In this document: positions 1 to 7,015 of the stretch, one piece after another
Numbering within the stretch: position 1 is the first letter of the stretch
Layout of the letters: each line of letters begins with the position of its first letter
DNA from: Bacillota bacterium
Lineage (GTDB): Bacteria > Bacillota > Clostridia > Peptostreptococcales > Anaerovoracaceae
Assembly (NCBI GenBank): GCA_029219125.1
Contig: JAQXSU010000238.1
Coordinates: 1 to 19,727, forward strand
Direction of reading: 5' to 3'
Length of the DNA stretch: 19,727 bases
The notes under the pieces: generated by a model
Databases searched by the model: none
Seen by the model: only the letters and a program-made list of their open reading frames with translations
What the model was told of the DNA's origin: nothing
Translations under genes and position numbers: made by a program

Positions 1-483
1 ATCTCACTGACCATCGTTGTCATCGACCTGCTTCTGAAAGAACGCATCGGCATTGGTATGATTCTGGATGCAATCGTCGTGGGGAAGGCAGTGGATTTCT
101 GCAACTGGCTGAATCCGGTTCCCGCTTTGCAAAATCCGTTCGCCGGCGTTCTCCTGATGCTGGCTGGTCTTTTTGTCATGGGGCTTTCGCAGTTTATCTA
201 TATGAAAGCAGCCCTGACCTGCGGACCGAGGGATTCCATGCTGGTGGCTCTTGGAAAGAGACTGCCCCATGTTCCGCTGGGGGTCATCAGCATCGGTATT
301 CTGGTCATCGTGCTGGCCATCGGCTGGGCGCTGGGCGGACCCATCGGAATTGGAACGGTGATTTCTACCTTCTGCATGGGACCGATGATGCAGCTGGCAT
401 TCGCACTGGTGAAATTTGATGCGACGGAGGTGCAGCATCAGGATCTGCTCCAGTCGCTTCATGTTCTTTTTTCGAAAAAATGA
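1..483 (+). CDS. YczE-like integral membrane protein, C-terminal part (5' end outside the window)
   Basis: The reading frame is open from base 1 to the TGA at 481-483, so this is the C-terminal 160 residues of a longer protein. It is mostly hydrophobic, with two or three membrane segments separated by a polar stretch. The sequence GLSQFIYMKAALTCGPRDSM, followed by LGKRLPHVPLG and GGPIGIGTVISTF, resembles the YczE/YitT-like membrane proteins of Firmicutes (often labelled DUF6198). No substrate or role is established for these as far as I know. The ATG at 58 is internal and has no ribosome binding site, so it is not the start. The tail is polar (VQHQDLLQSLHVLFSKK). A tRNA gene with its own promoter follows. 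Family assignment is by recalled motif similarity; transport is only a guess from the hydrophobicity. Confidence 0.75.
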   Translation: MSLTIVVIDLLLKERIGIGMILDAIVVGKAVDFCNWLNPVPALQNPFAGVLLMLAGLFVMGLSQFIYMKAALTCGPRDSMLVALGKRLPHVPLGVISIGILVIVLAIGWALGGPIGIGTVISTFCMGPMMQLAFALVKFDATEVQHQDLLQSLHVLFSKK

Positions 484-492
484 AAATAGTAC

Positions 493-521
493 TGGCTTTT
501 TTTATTCTGTTGTAGTATAAT
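493..521 (+). promoter_or_regulatory. Probable promoter of the tRNA-Thr gene
   Basis: A perfect TATAAT lies at 516-521, 28 bases before the mature tRNA 5' end. The best -35 candidate at 17-bp spacing is TGGCTT (493-498), which is weak. The -10 match and position make a promoter likely. Confidence 0.55.
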
Positions 522-549
522 GTACACGTTGCATGTCGAAACAGAATAT

Positions 550-624
550 GCTGGTGTGGCTCAATGGTAGAGCACATCATTCGTAATGATGGGGTTGCGG
601 GTTCGATTCCCGCCACCAGCTCCA
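550..624 (+). tRNA. tRNA-Thr (anticodon CGT)
   Basis: The sequence folds into a full cloverleaf of 75 bases. The acceptor stem is GCTGGTG with CACCAGC, the D stem GCTC with GAGC, the anticodon stem CATCA with TGATG, and the T stem GCGGG with CCCGC around TTCGATT. The anticodon loop TTCGTAA gives anticodon CGT, which reads the threonine codon ACG. The CCA end is encoded (622-624). It stands alone between protein genes and is followed within five bases by a terminator hairpin. Confidence 0.95.
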
Positions 625-628
625 ACGG

Positions 629-654
629 AAAAGGCGGTCTTATGGCCGCCTTTT
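629..654 (+). terminator. Rho-independent terminator after tRNA-Thr
   Basis: AAAAGGCGG (629-637) pairs with CCGCCTTTT (646-654). A T-G and a C-G pair extend the stem to about 11 bp around a TTAT loop. The 3' arm ends in four T's. It lies four bases after the tRNA CCA and ends 42 bases before the hydrogenase ATG. Confidence 0.8.
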
Positions 655-696
655 AAACTATCTGTATATGTATGGTTTTATTATAGGGAAGAAACA

Positions 697-2124
697 ATGA
701 GAATATTTGATACGAAAGTACAGGAAATAAAATACAAGGTACTCTGCCAGGTGTCGAAGCAGACCTGGGAGGGGAATGATTCCTTCGCGGCGTTCAATGA
801 TATCGCCAAGGTGGTAGTGACGAAAGAGGATACCACCCGTTGCTGCATTTACAAGGAGCGGGCCATTGTGGCAGAACGGATCAAGATCGCACTGGGAGGA
901 AAGGCAGATGATCCCAATGTGGTGGAAGTGATCGACATCGCCTGCGATGAATGTCCGGAGGCCGGTCATGTGGTCACGGATCTGTGCAGAGGCTGCCTGG
1001 CACACCGCTGCAAGGATGCCTGTCGTCTGGGTGCCATTCAGTTTGACGAGCACAATAAGGCGAAAATCGATAAGAGCAAATGCGTGGAGTGCGGAAAATG
1101 TGCGAAAGTCTGTCCGTATCGCGCCATCAATAATTTCGTCCGGCCATGTGAGCAGAGCTGTAAGGTCCATGCAATTCATATGGGCGAGACAGGGGCAGCA
1201 GAGATTGATCCGGAAAAGTGCACCGACTGCGGTGCCTGCGTCTATACCTGTCCGTTCGGTGCAGTAGTGGACAAATCGTATATTGTGCAAGCGATTCATC
1301 TGATCAAGGAAAGCAGAATCGAAAATTTCGAAGTATACGCCATCATGGCGCCGGCGGTGGCAAGCCAGTTTACATATGCCAGTTTCGGACAGGTGATTAC
1401 CGCCATGAAAAAGATCGGCTTCGACGAGGTAATGGAAACTGCATTGGGTGCAGATATGACAGCAGAAGCCGAAGCAAGGGAACTGCTGGAAAAAGGATTT
1501 GTGACATCCAGCTGCTGTCCGGCTTTCGTGAAATATGTAAAAAACAAATTTCCGGCCATGGCGGATAAGGTATCCCATACACCGTCGCCCATGGCCATGC
1601 TGGGAAAAGCCATCAAAGAGAGGGACCCTCGCGCAAAGGTCATATTCATCGGACCGTGTACCGCCAAGAAAGCGGAGTGGAAGATGCCGGAGGTGCAGCC
1701 GTATATCGACTGCGTGCTGACCTTCGAGGAACTGCAGGCCCTGATTGACAGTATGGACATCGACATTGAAAATCTGGAAGAATCCGTACTGGACGAGGCT
1801 TCCGGCTTTGGACGCGGGTTCGCATGCAGCGGCGGCGTAGCCGGTGCAGTGGCCCAGGCGCTGAAGGAAATGGCAGAGAAAGAAGGTCCGGATTCGCCGG
1901 CGGCATTCTTTGAACTGAAGGCGGCTGTCTGTGATGGGATCGAAAGCTGCAGAAATACCCTGGCAAGAGCCAATAAGGGTCTGCTGAAAGAAAACTTTAT
2001 CGAAGGCATGGCCTGTGAGGGAGGATGTATCGGCGGTGCGGGATGCCTGACTCACGGCGAAAAGAACCGGCAGGCCATTGAAGCCTACAGCCGCGAGGCA
2101 AAAAAACAGACAATCACAGAATGA
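697..2124 (+). CDS. Monomeric [FeFe] hydrogenase, group-B-like
   Basis: A soluble iron-only hydrogenase of 475 residues that would interconvert protons and H2 with ferredoxin-type electrons. The H-cluster motifs are SSCCPAF (271-277), PCTAKKAE (320-327) and MACEGGCIGG (438-447). Cys274, Cys321, Cys440 and Cys444 are the expected cluster ligands, and Cys273 the expected proton-relay cysteine. SCCPAF in place of the TSCCPGW usual in group A points to group B. The N-terminal half has two ferredoxin motifs (C129/132/135/139 and C175/178/181/185) plus extra cysteines at 83, 86, 97, 100, 105, 109, 151 and 155. The frame is open further upstream, through the tRNA and its terminator, but ATG 697 is preceded by AGGGAAGA and begins the recognisable protein. 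Activity in H2 evolution, uptake or sensing cannot be told from sequence. Confidence 0.9.
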   Translation: MRIFDTKVQEIKYKVLCQVSKQTWEGNDSFAAFNDIAKVVVTKEDTTRCCIYKERAIVAERIKIALGGKADDPNVVEVIDIACDECPEAGHVVTDLCRGCLAHRCKDACRLGAIQFDEHNKAKIDKSKCVECGKCAKVCPYRAINNFVRPCEQSCKVHAIHMGETGAAEIDPEKCTDCGACVYTCPFGAVVDKSYIVQAIHLIKESRIENFEVYAIMAPAVASQFTYASFGQVITAMKKIGFDEVMETALGADMTAEAEARELLEKGFVTSSCCPAFVKYVKNKFPAMADKVSHTPSPMAMLGKAIKERDPRAKVIFIGPCTAKKAEWKMPEVQPYIDCVLTFEELQALIDSMDIDIENLEESVLDEASGFGRGFACSGGVAGAVAQALKEMAEKEGPDSPAAFFELKAAVCDGIESCRNTLARANKGLLKENFIEGMACEGGCIGGAGCLTHGEKNRQAIEAYSREAKKQTITE

Positions 2125-2136
2125 AGAAAAAAATAA

Positions 2137-2157
2137 CCCCGAAGAAACTCTTCGGGA
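2137..2157. terminator. Shared hairpin terminator between convergent genes
   Basis: CCCGAAGA (2138-2145) pairs with TCTTCGGG (2149-2156) around a three-base loop. Read on the minus strand it is followed by TTATTTTTTT, a good terminator for the SEC-C gene. On the plus strand the following ATTATATT is a poor T tract, so hydrogenase termination is less certain. Confidence 0.7.
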
Positions 2158-2208
2158 TTATATTGATGCTTACCGGAACTGCGTTTTTCAGGCTGCTGGG
2201 TCAGTAAA

Positions 2209-2709
2209 CTATTTATTGGCTCCGCAGCATTTTTTATATTTCTTGCCGGAGCCGCACGGACACGGATCGTTTCTTCCCGGTTCTTTTTTTTTGTGTACGG
2301 TCTTGGAACGCTTGAAATCCTTAACGATCTGTACCATTTTTTCTTCGGTGAGCACGTCATTCCATTCTTCCAGGGTATACAGATAGTCTGCATCCGCTTT
2401 CAGCATATTGAAGAATAACTTCTCAAAATCCACATCCAGATCCAGTTCTGTTTCTTCGGTGATGGATTCCAGGTCATTTGCAGTATTCAGGCTGGTATTG
2501 ATGCCGTCCAGAAATCCCATGAAGATGACCGGATTTGCTTCAAACTGTGCAACCAGGTCGCTGAACTTGCCTGCCAGGTGCTCATCCTTATGGGCCAGAA
2601 TGTGCTTGTAGATTCTGGTCTCGGTATCGCTGTACTCTTCCCAGAACGCATCAAAGGTTTCTTCGGTCTGGTTTTCCATTAACTTGATCCACTGTTTATA
2701 TAAACTCAT
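2209..2709 (-). CDS. SEC-C motif (zinc-binding) protein of unknown role
   Basis: A 166-residue protein with a C-terminal SEC-C motif, PGRNDPCPCGSGKKYKKCCG (144-163). The zinc ligands are Cys150, Cys152, Cys161 and Cys162, the metal-binding pattern found at the end of SecA and in many stand-alone proteins. Residues 1-130 are acidic and probably helical, with no motif I recognise. It is not a SecA fragment, since no ATPase motif is present. The start has a strong GGAGG a few bases upstream. It lies 29 bases downstream of the homoserine dehydrogenase on the same strand, so the two are probably co-transcribed, and a bidirectional hairpin closes the unit. A functional link to threonine or methionine synthesis is not evident. 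Confidence 0.85.
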   Translation of the reverse strand: MSLYKQWIKLMENQTEETFDAFWEEYSDTETRIYKHILAHKDEHLAGKFSDLVAQFEANPVIFMGFLDGINTSLNTANDLESITEETELDLDVDFEKLFFNMLKADADYLYTLEEWNDVLTEEKMVQIVKDFKRSKTVHKKKEPGRNDPCPCGSGKKYKKCCGANK

Positions 2710-2738
2710 TTTATCCTCCGTATTGTTATTTCGAATCG

Positions 2739-3695
2739 TTAAAGACTTTTCGCCACGCTGATAATGTCGCCGACGATGGCGCTTCCTGTCGGAAGGGCAC
2801 CGGCGCCTTTTCCGTAAAACATCAGCTCACCGACCATATCACCGGTGATGTATACCGCATTGAATTCATTGCTGACACCTGCAAGGGGGTGAGAAACAGA
2901 AATCTTTTCCGGTGCGACACTGGCTTCTACGCTGCCGTCTCCTTTCAGGCTGGCGTGGGCGATGAGTTTCAGTTTGCAGCCTTCTGCAGCTGCAGCAGCG
3001 ATGTCCTCACTGGTGATGGCTGAAATACCGGTTGTCGGGATGTCGGTTGGCGCGATGTATTTATCAAAGGCAAGAGCGATCAGAATAGACAGCTTGTTTG
3101 CCACGTCAATGCCTTCTACGTCTGCGGTAGGATCCGCCTCCGCAAAGCCTTTTGCCTGAGCATCCTTAAGAACGTCGGCATAATCTGCGCCTTCTTCTGT
3201 CATTTTCGTAAGGATATAATTGGTGGTTCCGTTTACAATTCCCATGACTTCGAGGAAACGGTTTCCCTGCAGCTCGTTCTGGATAGAAGTCAGAACAGGA
3301 ATTCCACCGCCAACGCTGGCCTCATACAGGAATTTCACGCCGTTTTTTTCTGCTGCTTCATGAAGCTTCTGATAGCTGGCTGCCACAGCTGCTTTGTTGG
3401 CTGTAACGACGTGCTTACCATGCTCCATAGCCTGCAGCATGAAAGAAGTTGCCGGCTCGATGCCGCCCAGGGTTTCCACCACCAGGTCGATTTCACTGTT
3501 TGCCAGAACATCGTCCGGATCTTCCGTGTAGAGTTCTTCCGGAACGCCAGGCTTTTTAAAACGGTCCAGGATTCTGACAACCTCTACATTGCAGCCTGTC
3601 CTTTTGGTGATCAGGTCTTTGTTTTCTGTCAGGATGGTATAAGTACCGCCGCCGACGGTGCCAAGACCAAGAATACCGATTTTTAATGATTTCAT
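2739..3695 (-). CDS. hom: Homoserine dehydrogenase without an ACT domain
   Basis: Cytosolic enzyme that reduces aspartate semialdehyde to homoserine with NAD(P)H, the branch point to threonine and methionine. The 318 residues show a Rossmann motif GLGTVG (10-15), TANKA (98-102), GIVNGTTNYILT (152-163) and AEADPTADVEGIDVANK (185-201). Asp197 and Lys201 match the family's catalytic Asp/Lys pair with the right spacing. Many bacterial Hom proteins are over 400 residues and end in an ACT regulatory domain; this one stops soon after the catalytic part (GDIISVAKSL). The frame is open for 26 codons further upstream, but ATG 3695 with GGAGGT just before it begins the conserved sequence and the upstream stretch overlaps the promoter. 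SEC-C gene follows at 29 bases. Confidence 0.9.
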   Translation of the reverse strand: MKSLKIGILGLGTVGGGTYTILTENKDLITKRTGCNVEVVRILDRFKKPGVPEELYTEDPDDVLANSEIDLVVETLGGIEPATSFMLQAMEHGKHVVTANKAAVAASYQKLHEAAEKNGVKFLYEASVGGGIPVLTSIQNELQGNRFLEVMGIVNGTTNYILTKMTEEGADYADVLKDAQAKGFAEADPTADVEGIDVANKLSILIALAFDKYIAPTDIPTTGISAITSEDIAAAAAEGCKLKLIAHASLKGDGSVEASVAPEKISVSHPLAGVSNEFNAVYITGDMVGELMFYGKGAGALPTGSAIVGDIISVAKSL

Positions 3696-3731
3696 ATAAT
3701 AAACCTCCGTGAGTATTTTGCAATCGAAGAA

Positions 3732-3760
3732 ATTATATAACAAATTTGAAATTTTGTCTT
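3732..3760 (-). promoter_or_regulatory. Probable promoter of hom
   Basis: On the minus strand AAGACA (3755-3760) and TATAAT (3732-3737) are separated by 17 bases. The expected start lies about 30 bases before the ATG. The spacer holds CAAATTTGAAATTTTG, an AT-rich imperfect direct repeat that could be chance. Confidence 0.65.
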
Positions 3761-3788
3761 TATTTATTTTCATTTTTTGTTTAAGATA

Positions 3789-3817
3789 TTGTAGAAAAAG
3801 TAAAGAAGATGTATACT
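3789..3817 (+). promoter_or_regulatory. Probable promoter of trmL
   Basis: TTGTAG (3789-3794) and TATACT (3812-3817) are separated by 17 bases, 22 bases before the ATG. It is divergent from the hom promoter, about 30 bases away. Confidence 0.65.
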
Positions 3818-3839
3818 AAGACGGAAAAGGAGAGAAAAG

Positions 3840-4310
3840 ATGGCGTTACATATTGTTTTCGTGGAACCTGAAATTCCGCCAAATACGGGGAATATCGCCA
3901 GGACATGTGCGGCAACTGATACGAAGCTGCACCTGGTGAAGCCTCTTGGTTTTAATATAGATGATAAAAGTGTGAAGCGGGCAGGACTGGATTACTGGCC
4001 ATATGTGCAGCTGGAAGTCCACGACAGCCTGGATGCTTTCCTCGAAAAATACGATGGCCGCCGTATGTTCCTGGCTACTACAAAGGGTGGGCAGATTTAT
4101 ACGGAGCCAACCTATCATGATGAAGATATGTTTCTGTTTGGGAAGGAAACAGCCGGTCTGCCGCGTGACTTTATTGCAGCCCATGAGGATATGGCTATCC
4201 GGATCCCCATGAGTGCGGATACCAGACTGCGTTCTTTTAACCTGGCTAATTCAGCCAATATTATTTTATTTGAAGCTTTGCGCCAATTAAATTTCCCGGG
4301 CTTGAAATAG
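3840..4310 (+). CDS. trmL: tRNA (cytidine/uridine-34-2'-O)-methyltransferase TrmL
   Basis: SPOUT-family methyltransferase that uses S-adenosylmethionine to methylate the 2'-O of the wobble base of certain leucine tRNAs, acting in the cytosol as a dimer. The 156 residues match the usual length of the minimal TrmL form (about 155). Visible motifs are EPEIPPNTGNIARTCAAT (9-26), KRAGLDYW (46-53), LFGKETAGLP (99-108) and IPM...LRSFNLANSANIILFEALRQ (122-149). The last two form the knotted cofactor pocket. AAGGAG at 3827-3832 fits the ATG at 3840. It appears to be transcribed on its own. The promoter of rpoN starts inside its last codons. Confidence 0.93.
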   Translation: MALHIVFVEPEIPPNTGNIARTCAATDTKLHLVKPLGFNIDDKSVKRAGLDYWPYVQLEVHDSLDAFLEKYDGRRMFLATTKGGQIYTEPTYHDEDMFLFGKETAGLPRDFIAAHEDMAIRIPMSADTRLRSFNLANSANIILFEALRQLNFPGLK

Positions 4311-4330
4311 GTATTTTTTTTTGGTATAAT
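4302..4330 (+). promoter_or_regulatory. Strong promoter of rpoN
   Basis: TTGAAA (4302-4307) and TATAAT (4325-4330) are 17 bases apart, a near-consensus vegetative promoter. The -35 box lies immediately before the trmL stop codon TAG (4308-4310), so no terminator separates the two genes. Confidence 0.75.
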
Positions 4331-4402
4331 ACTTGCATAAGGTATGAAGTGGTTGCCGATAAAAACAGCAGGTTTGTTTTTTTCGGTTATATGAGGTGTA
4401 GG

Positions 4403-5821
4403 ATGAAGCTTGGTTATGATTTAACAATCGAACAGACGCAAAAGCTCACGATGACGCCGGAACTGATTCAGGCTATTCAGATTCTGCAGTTTAACACGCA
4501 GGAACTGGACGAGTTCGTTCAGGATGAACTGATGCAGAATCCGGTATTGGAATTTGATAAGACTTTTGACGAAAAGAATCGTGATGAAGTATCCAAATCA
4601 GAAGAAATGGATGTAAAGGCCTGTGAACAGGCTGATATTGACTTGCGCGAAAAGGTGAAAGAAGCGGAGTATGACGATATCAGCTACAAGCAATGGGAGT
4701 ATTCCAGGGATAAGGACGAGGACTATTCTTTCGAACAGTTTGTCAGTAAGGAAGAGACACTGGAAGATTCTCTGCTTCTGCAGCTGACCTTTTCCAGCCT
4801 GAAAGGGGAGGACCTGAAGATCGGCCGTTTTCTGGTGGAGGCCATTGATGATAACGGATATCTTACGGTGACCACCGAGGAAGTGGCGAAAGTTTTTCAG
4901 GTGGAGGTCGAAAAGGTTGAGGAAGTTCTGGATATCATTCAGACATTTGAGCCATCCGGCGTCGGTGCTCGTGATCTGAAGGAATGTCTCATTATTCAGC
5001 TTGCAGCCAGAGGACTTCTGGAAGATACTGTAGAATACATCATTCTTCATCATCTGGAGGATCTGGGAGAAAACAAGCTGAATAAGGTAGCTAAGGCACT
5101 GGGACTCCCCATTGGACAGGTTCAGATGGTCTGCGATCTGATCCGCTCCCTGGAACCGAAACCTGGCAGAAGCTTTGCCAGCGGAAGCAATGTGAAATAT
5201 ATTACGCCGGATGTAACCGTAGAGAAAATTGACGGAGAATATCAGGTCATTACCAACGAGTACAGTGCGCCGCGGCTTATGGTCAGTCCATATTATACCA
5301 ACCTGGCCAGATCTGCTCTGGATGATATGGAACTGAATAAATATCTCAATGAGAAATATAACGCAGCAATCTGGCTGATCAAGAGCATAGAGCAGAGGAA
5401 GCAGACCATATTCAATGTGGTCGATGCGGTAATAAAACATCAGAAGGATTTCCTGGATCATGGAACGAAATATCTGAAAACACTGACACTGAAGCAGGTT
5501 GCGGATGATCTGGGAATCCATGAATCCACTGTCAGCCGTGCCATCAACGGCAAGTATATGCAGACGCCGCGGGGGGTATTTGAGATTAAATATTTCTTTT
5601 CCAGCGGTGTAACAGGAAGTGATGGTGAAGGTGTCTCATCCAACAGTATCAAGTCCATGATTAAGGATATTATTGACGGAGAAGATCCGAAGAATCCTTA
5701 CAGCGATCAGGACATGGTGAAACTGCTCAGCGACAGAGGCATCGAGATTTCCCGCCGTACGGTGGCGAAATACAGAGAAGGTTTAAATATCCTTTCTTCT
5801 TCCAAACGAAGAAGGTATTAG
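4403..5821 (+). CDS. rpoN: RNA polymerase sigma-54 factor
   Basis: Sigma factor that directs RNA polymerase to -24/-12 promoters and needs an ATP-driven activator. The 472 residues show all three regions. The glutamine-rich activator-interaction region runs from QTQKLTMTPELIQAIQILQ (11-29). Core-binding sequence includes FEPSGVGARDLKECL (182-196). The DNA-binding part has a helix-turn-helix, LTLKQVADDLGIHESTVSRAI (361-381), and ends in the RpoN box SRRTVAKYRE (450-459), close to the usual ARRTVAKYRE. I choose ATG 4403 because the family begins near this point and GAGGTG precedes it; the frame is open to ATG 4391 and 4349. The acidic linker near 50-110 is typical. No sigma-54 activator gene is in the window, so its targets cannot be named. 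Confidence 0.95.
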   Translation: MKLGYDLTIEQTQKLTMTPELIQAIQILQFNTQELDEFVQDELMQNPVLEFDKTFDEKNRDEVSKSEEMDVKACEQADIDLREKVKEAEYDDISYKQWEYSRDKDEDYSFEQFVSKEETLEDSLLLQLTFSSLKGEDLKIGRFLVEAIDDNGYLTVTTEEVAKVFQVEVEKVEEVLDIIQTFEPSGVGARDLKECLIIQLAARGLLEDTVEYIILHHLEDLGENKLNKVAKALGLPIGQVQMVCDLIRSLEPKPGRSFASGSNVKYITPDVTVEKIDGEYQVITNEYSAPRLMVSPYYTNLARSALDDMELNKYLNEKYNAAIWLIKSIEQRKQTIFNVVDAVIKHQKDFLDHGTKYLKTLTLKQVADDLGIHESTVSRAINGKYMQTPRGVFEIKYFFSSGVTGSDGEGVSSNSIKSMIKDIIDGEDPKNPYSDQDMVKLLSDRGIEISRRTVAKYREGLNILSSSKRRRY

Positions 5822-5857
5822 GAATTTAAATACATATCAATTATTTTATCAACAAAT

Positions 5858-5863
5858 TATAAT
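5858..5863 (+). promoter_or_regulatory. Possible -10 box before gap
   Basis: A perfect TATAAT lies 32 bases before the gap ATG. At 17-bp spacing the -35 is TATCAA (5835-5840), which is poor. No hairpin with a T tract ends rpoN, so gap may be reached both from here and by read-through. Confidence 0.4.
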
Positions 5864-5895
5864 TGACCATTCGTGGAGAATTCAGGAGGAACAAA

Positions 5896-6912
5896 ATGGC
5901 GATTAAAGTGGGAATCAGCGGCTTCGGCAGAATCGGCCGGGTTGTTATTCGTGCTGCAATGGACATGCCGGAAATTGAAATTGCCGGTATCAACGTAAGA
6001 AATGCAGATCTGGAGTATCTTCTGTACATGCTGAAGTATGATACAACATTCGGGAGATTTCCGAAAGGTCTGGAACTGTATGACAAGGGTCTGATCATTG
6101 ATGGCAAAAAAGTGCCTGTATACAGTGAGTCTGAGGCTGTAAACATTCCGTGGACGGAATGCGGGGCAGAATATATCGTGGAAGCCACCGGTGCCTATGT
6201 CACAACAGAAAAAGCGCTGGATCATCTGAAGGCGGGGGCAAAGAAAGTCATTATTTCTGCACCGGCCAAGGATAAGGAAACACCGACCTTTGTATATGGT
6301 GTAAACCATCAGAATTATACCAGCGATATGCAGGTTGTATCCAATGCATCCTGTACGACAAACTGTCTGGCTCCTCTGGCCAAGGTTATCGAAGATAACT
6401 GGGGTATCGATCAGGGACTGATGTCCACCATCCATTCTGCAACTGCAAAGCAGAAGGTAGTAGATGCCCGTTCCATGAAGGACTGGAGAACCGGAAGATG
6501 CGTATTCGGAAATATTATTCCGTCCACTACCGGGGCTGCGAAGGCGGTTGGCCTGGTTATCCCGTCTCTGCAGGGAAAAATGACTGGTATTTCTTACAGA
6601 GTACCTACAGCAGATGTTTCTGTAATCGACCTGAATGTGGTTCTGAAGAAACCTGCTACATATGAAGAAATCTGTGCAAAGATCAAAGAAGCATCTGAAA
6701 CACACATGAAAGGTGTCATTGAATATGTGGATGACGAAGTGGTTTCCGGCGATTTCGTAGGAGATTCATGCACATCTATCTTCGACGCTAGAGAAGGAAT
6801 CGAACTGAATGACAGGTTCTTCAAGCTCATTGCTTTCTACGATAACGAATTCGGCTATTCCAGCAAGATCCTGGAACTGATCAAGCATATGTATGGAGTT
6901 GACCACAGATAA
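5896..6912 (+). CDS. gap: Glyceraldehyde-3-phosphate dehydrogenase, type I, with atypical coenzyme motif
   Basis: Oxidises glyceraldehyde 3-phosphate to 1,3-bisphosphoglycerate in glycolysis, in the cytosol as a tetramer. The 338 residues contain the Rossmann motif GFGRIGR (9-15), the active site SNASCTTNC with Cys153, and His180. Phosphate-binding STTGAAKAVG is at 210-219, and the C-terminal YDNEFGYS at 315-322. The loop after the second strand reads GINVRNAD (31-38) in place of the usual NDL, so the aspartate that excludes NADP is missing. DARSMKD (190-196) stands in place of the usual DLPHKD. Both changes fit relaxed or NADP coenzyme use. ATG 5896 has AGGAGGA at 5884-5890; the frame opens 11 codons earlier without a start that fits. 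It is followed by pgk after 103 bases. Confidence 0.95.
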   Translation: MAIKVGISGFGRIGRVVIRAAMDMPEIEIAGINVRNADLEYLLYMLKYDTTFGRFPKGLELYDKGLIIDGKKVPVYSESEAVNIPWTECGAEYIVEATGAYVTTEKALDHLKAGAKKVIISAPAKDKETPTFVYGVNHQNYTSDMQVVSNASCTTNCLAPLAKVIEDNWGIDQGLMSTIHSATAKQKVVDARSMKDWRTGRCVFGNIIPSTTGAAKAVGLVIPSLQGKMTGISYRVPTADVSVIDLNVVLKKPATYEEICAKIKEASETHMKGVIEYVDDEVVSGDFVGDSCTSIFDAREGIELNDRFFKLIAFYDNEFGYSSKILELIKHMYGVDHR

Positions 6913-6960
6913 TGGTTTATTCAGCATAAAAAATGCCCATACTACAGGTAATAAGCAGAA

Positions 6961-6984
6961 AGGCAGGGCTTCCCAGCCCTGCCT
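6961..6984 (+). other. Stable hairpin between gap and pgk
   Basis: AGGCAGGGCT (6961-6970) and AGCCCTGCCT (6975-6984) form a perfect 10-bp GC-rich stem with a TCCC loop. No T run follows (GCTGATTCTC), so it is not a classical terminator. It starts 48 bases after the gap stop and ends 31 bases before the pgk ATG. A role as a 3' mRNA stabiliser, processing site or partial attenuator is inference. Confidence 0.7.
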
Positions 6985-7015
6985 GCTGATTCTCTGGTGA
7001 AGAAAGGAATTGCGT

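Noticed and set aside
658..2055. Long open frame (465 codons) on the minus strand across the hydrogenase gene
   Set aside because: It is the antisense shadow of a gene with complete H-cluster and ferredoxin motifs; the antisense protein is rich in Cys, His and Phe and resembles nothing, with no ribosome binding site.
3741..3756. CAAATTTGAAATTTTG as an operator between hom and trmL
   Set aside because: AT-rich imperfect repeat in a promoter spacer; expected by chance in such DNA and not supported by anything else.
4289..4320. Weak hairpin plus T run at the end of trmL as a terminator
   Set aside because: Only about five A-T-rich pairs can form; the T run falls in the spacer of a good rpoN promoter.
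5796..5814. CTTCTTC/GAAGAAG stem at the end of rpoN as a terminator
   Set aside because: It lies inside the coding sequence and is followed by GTATTAGG, not a T tract.
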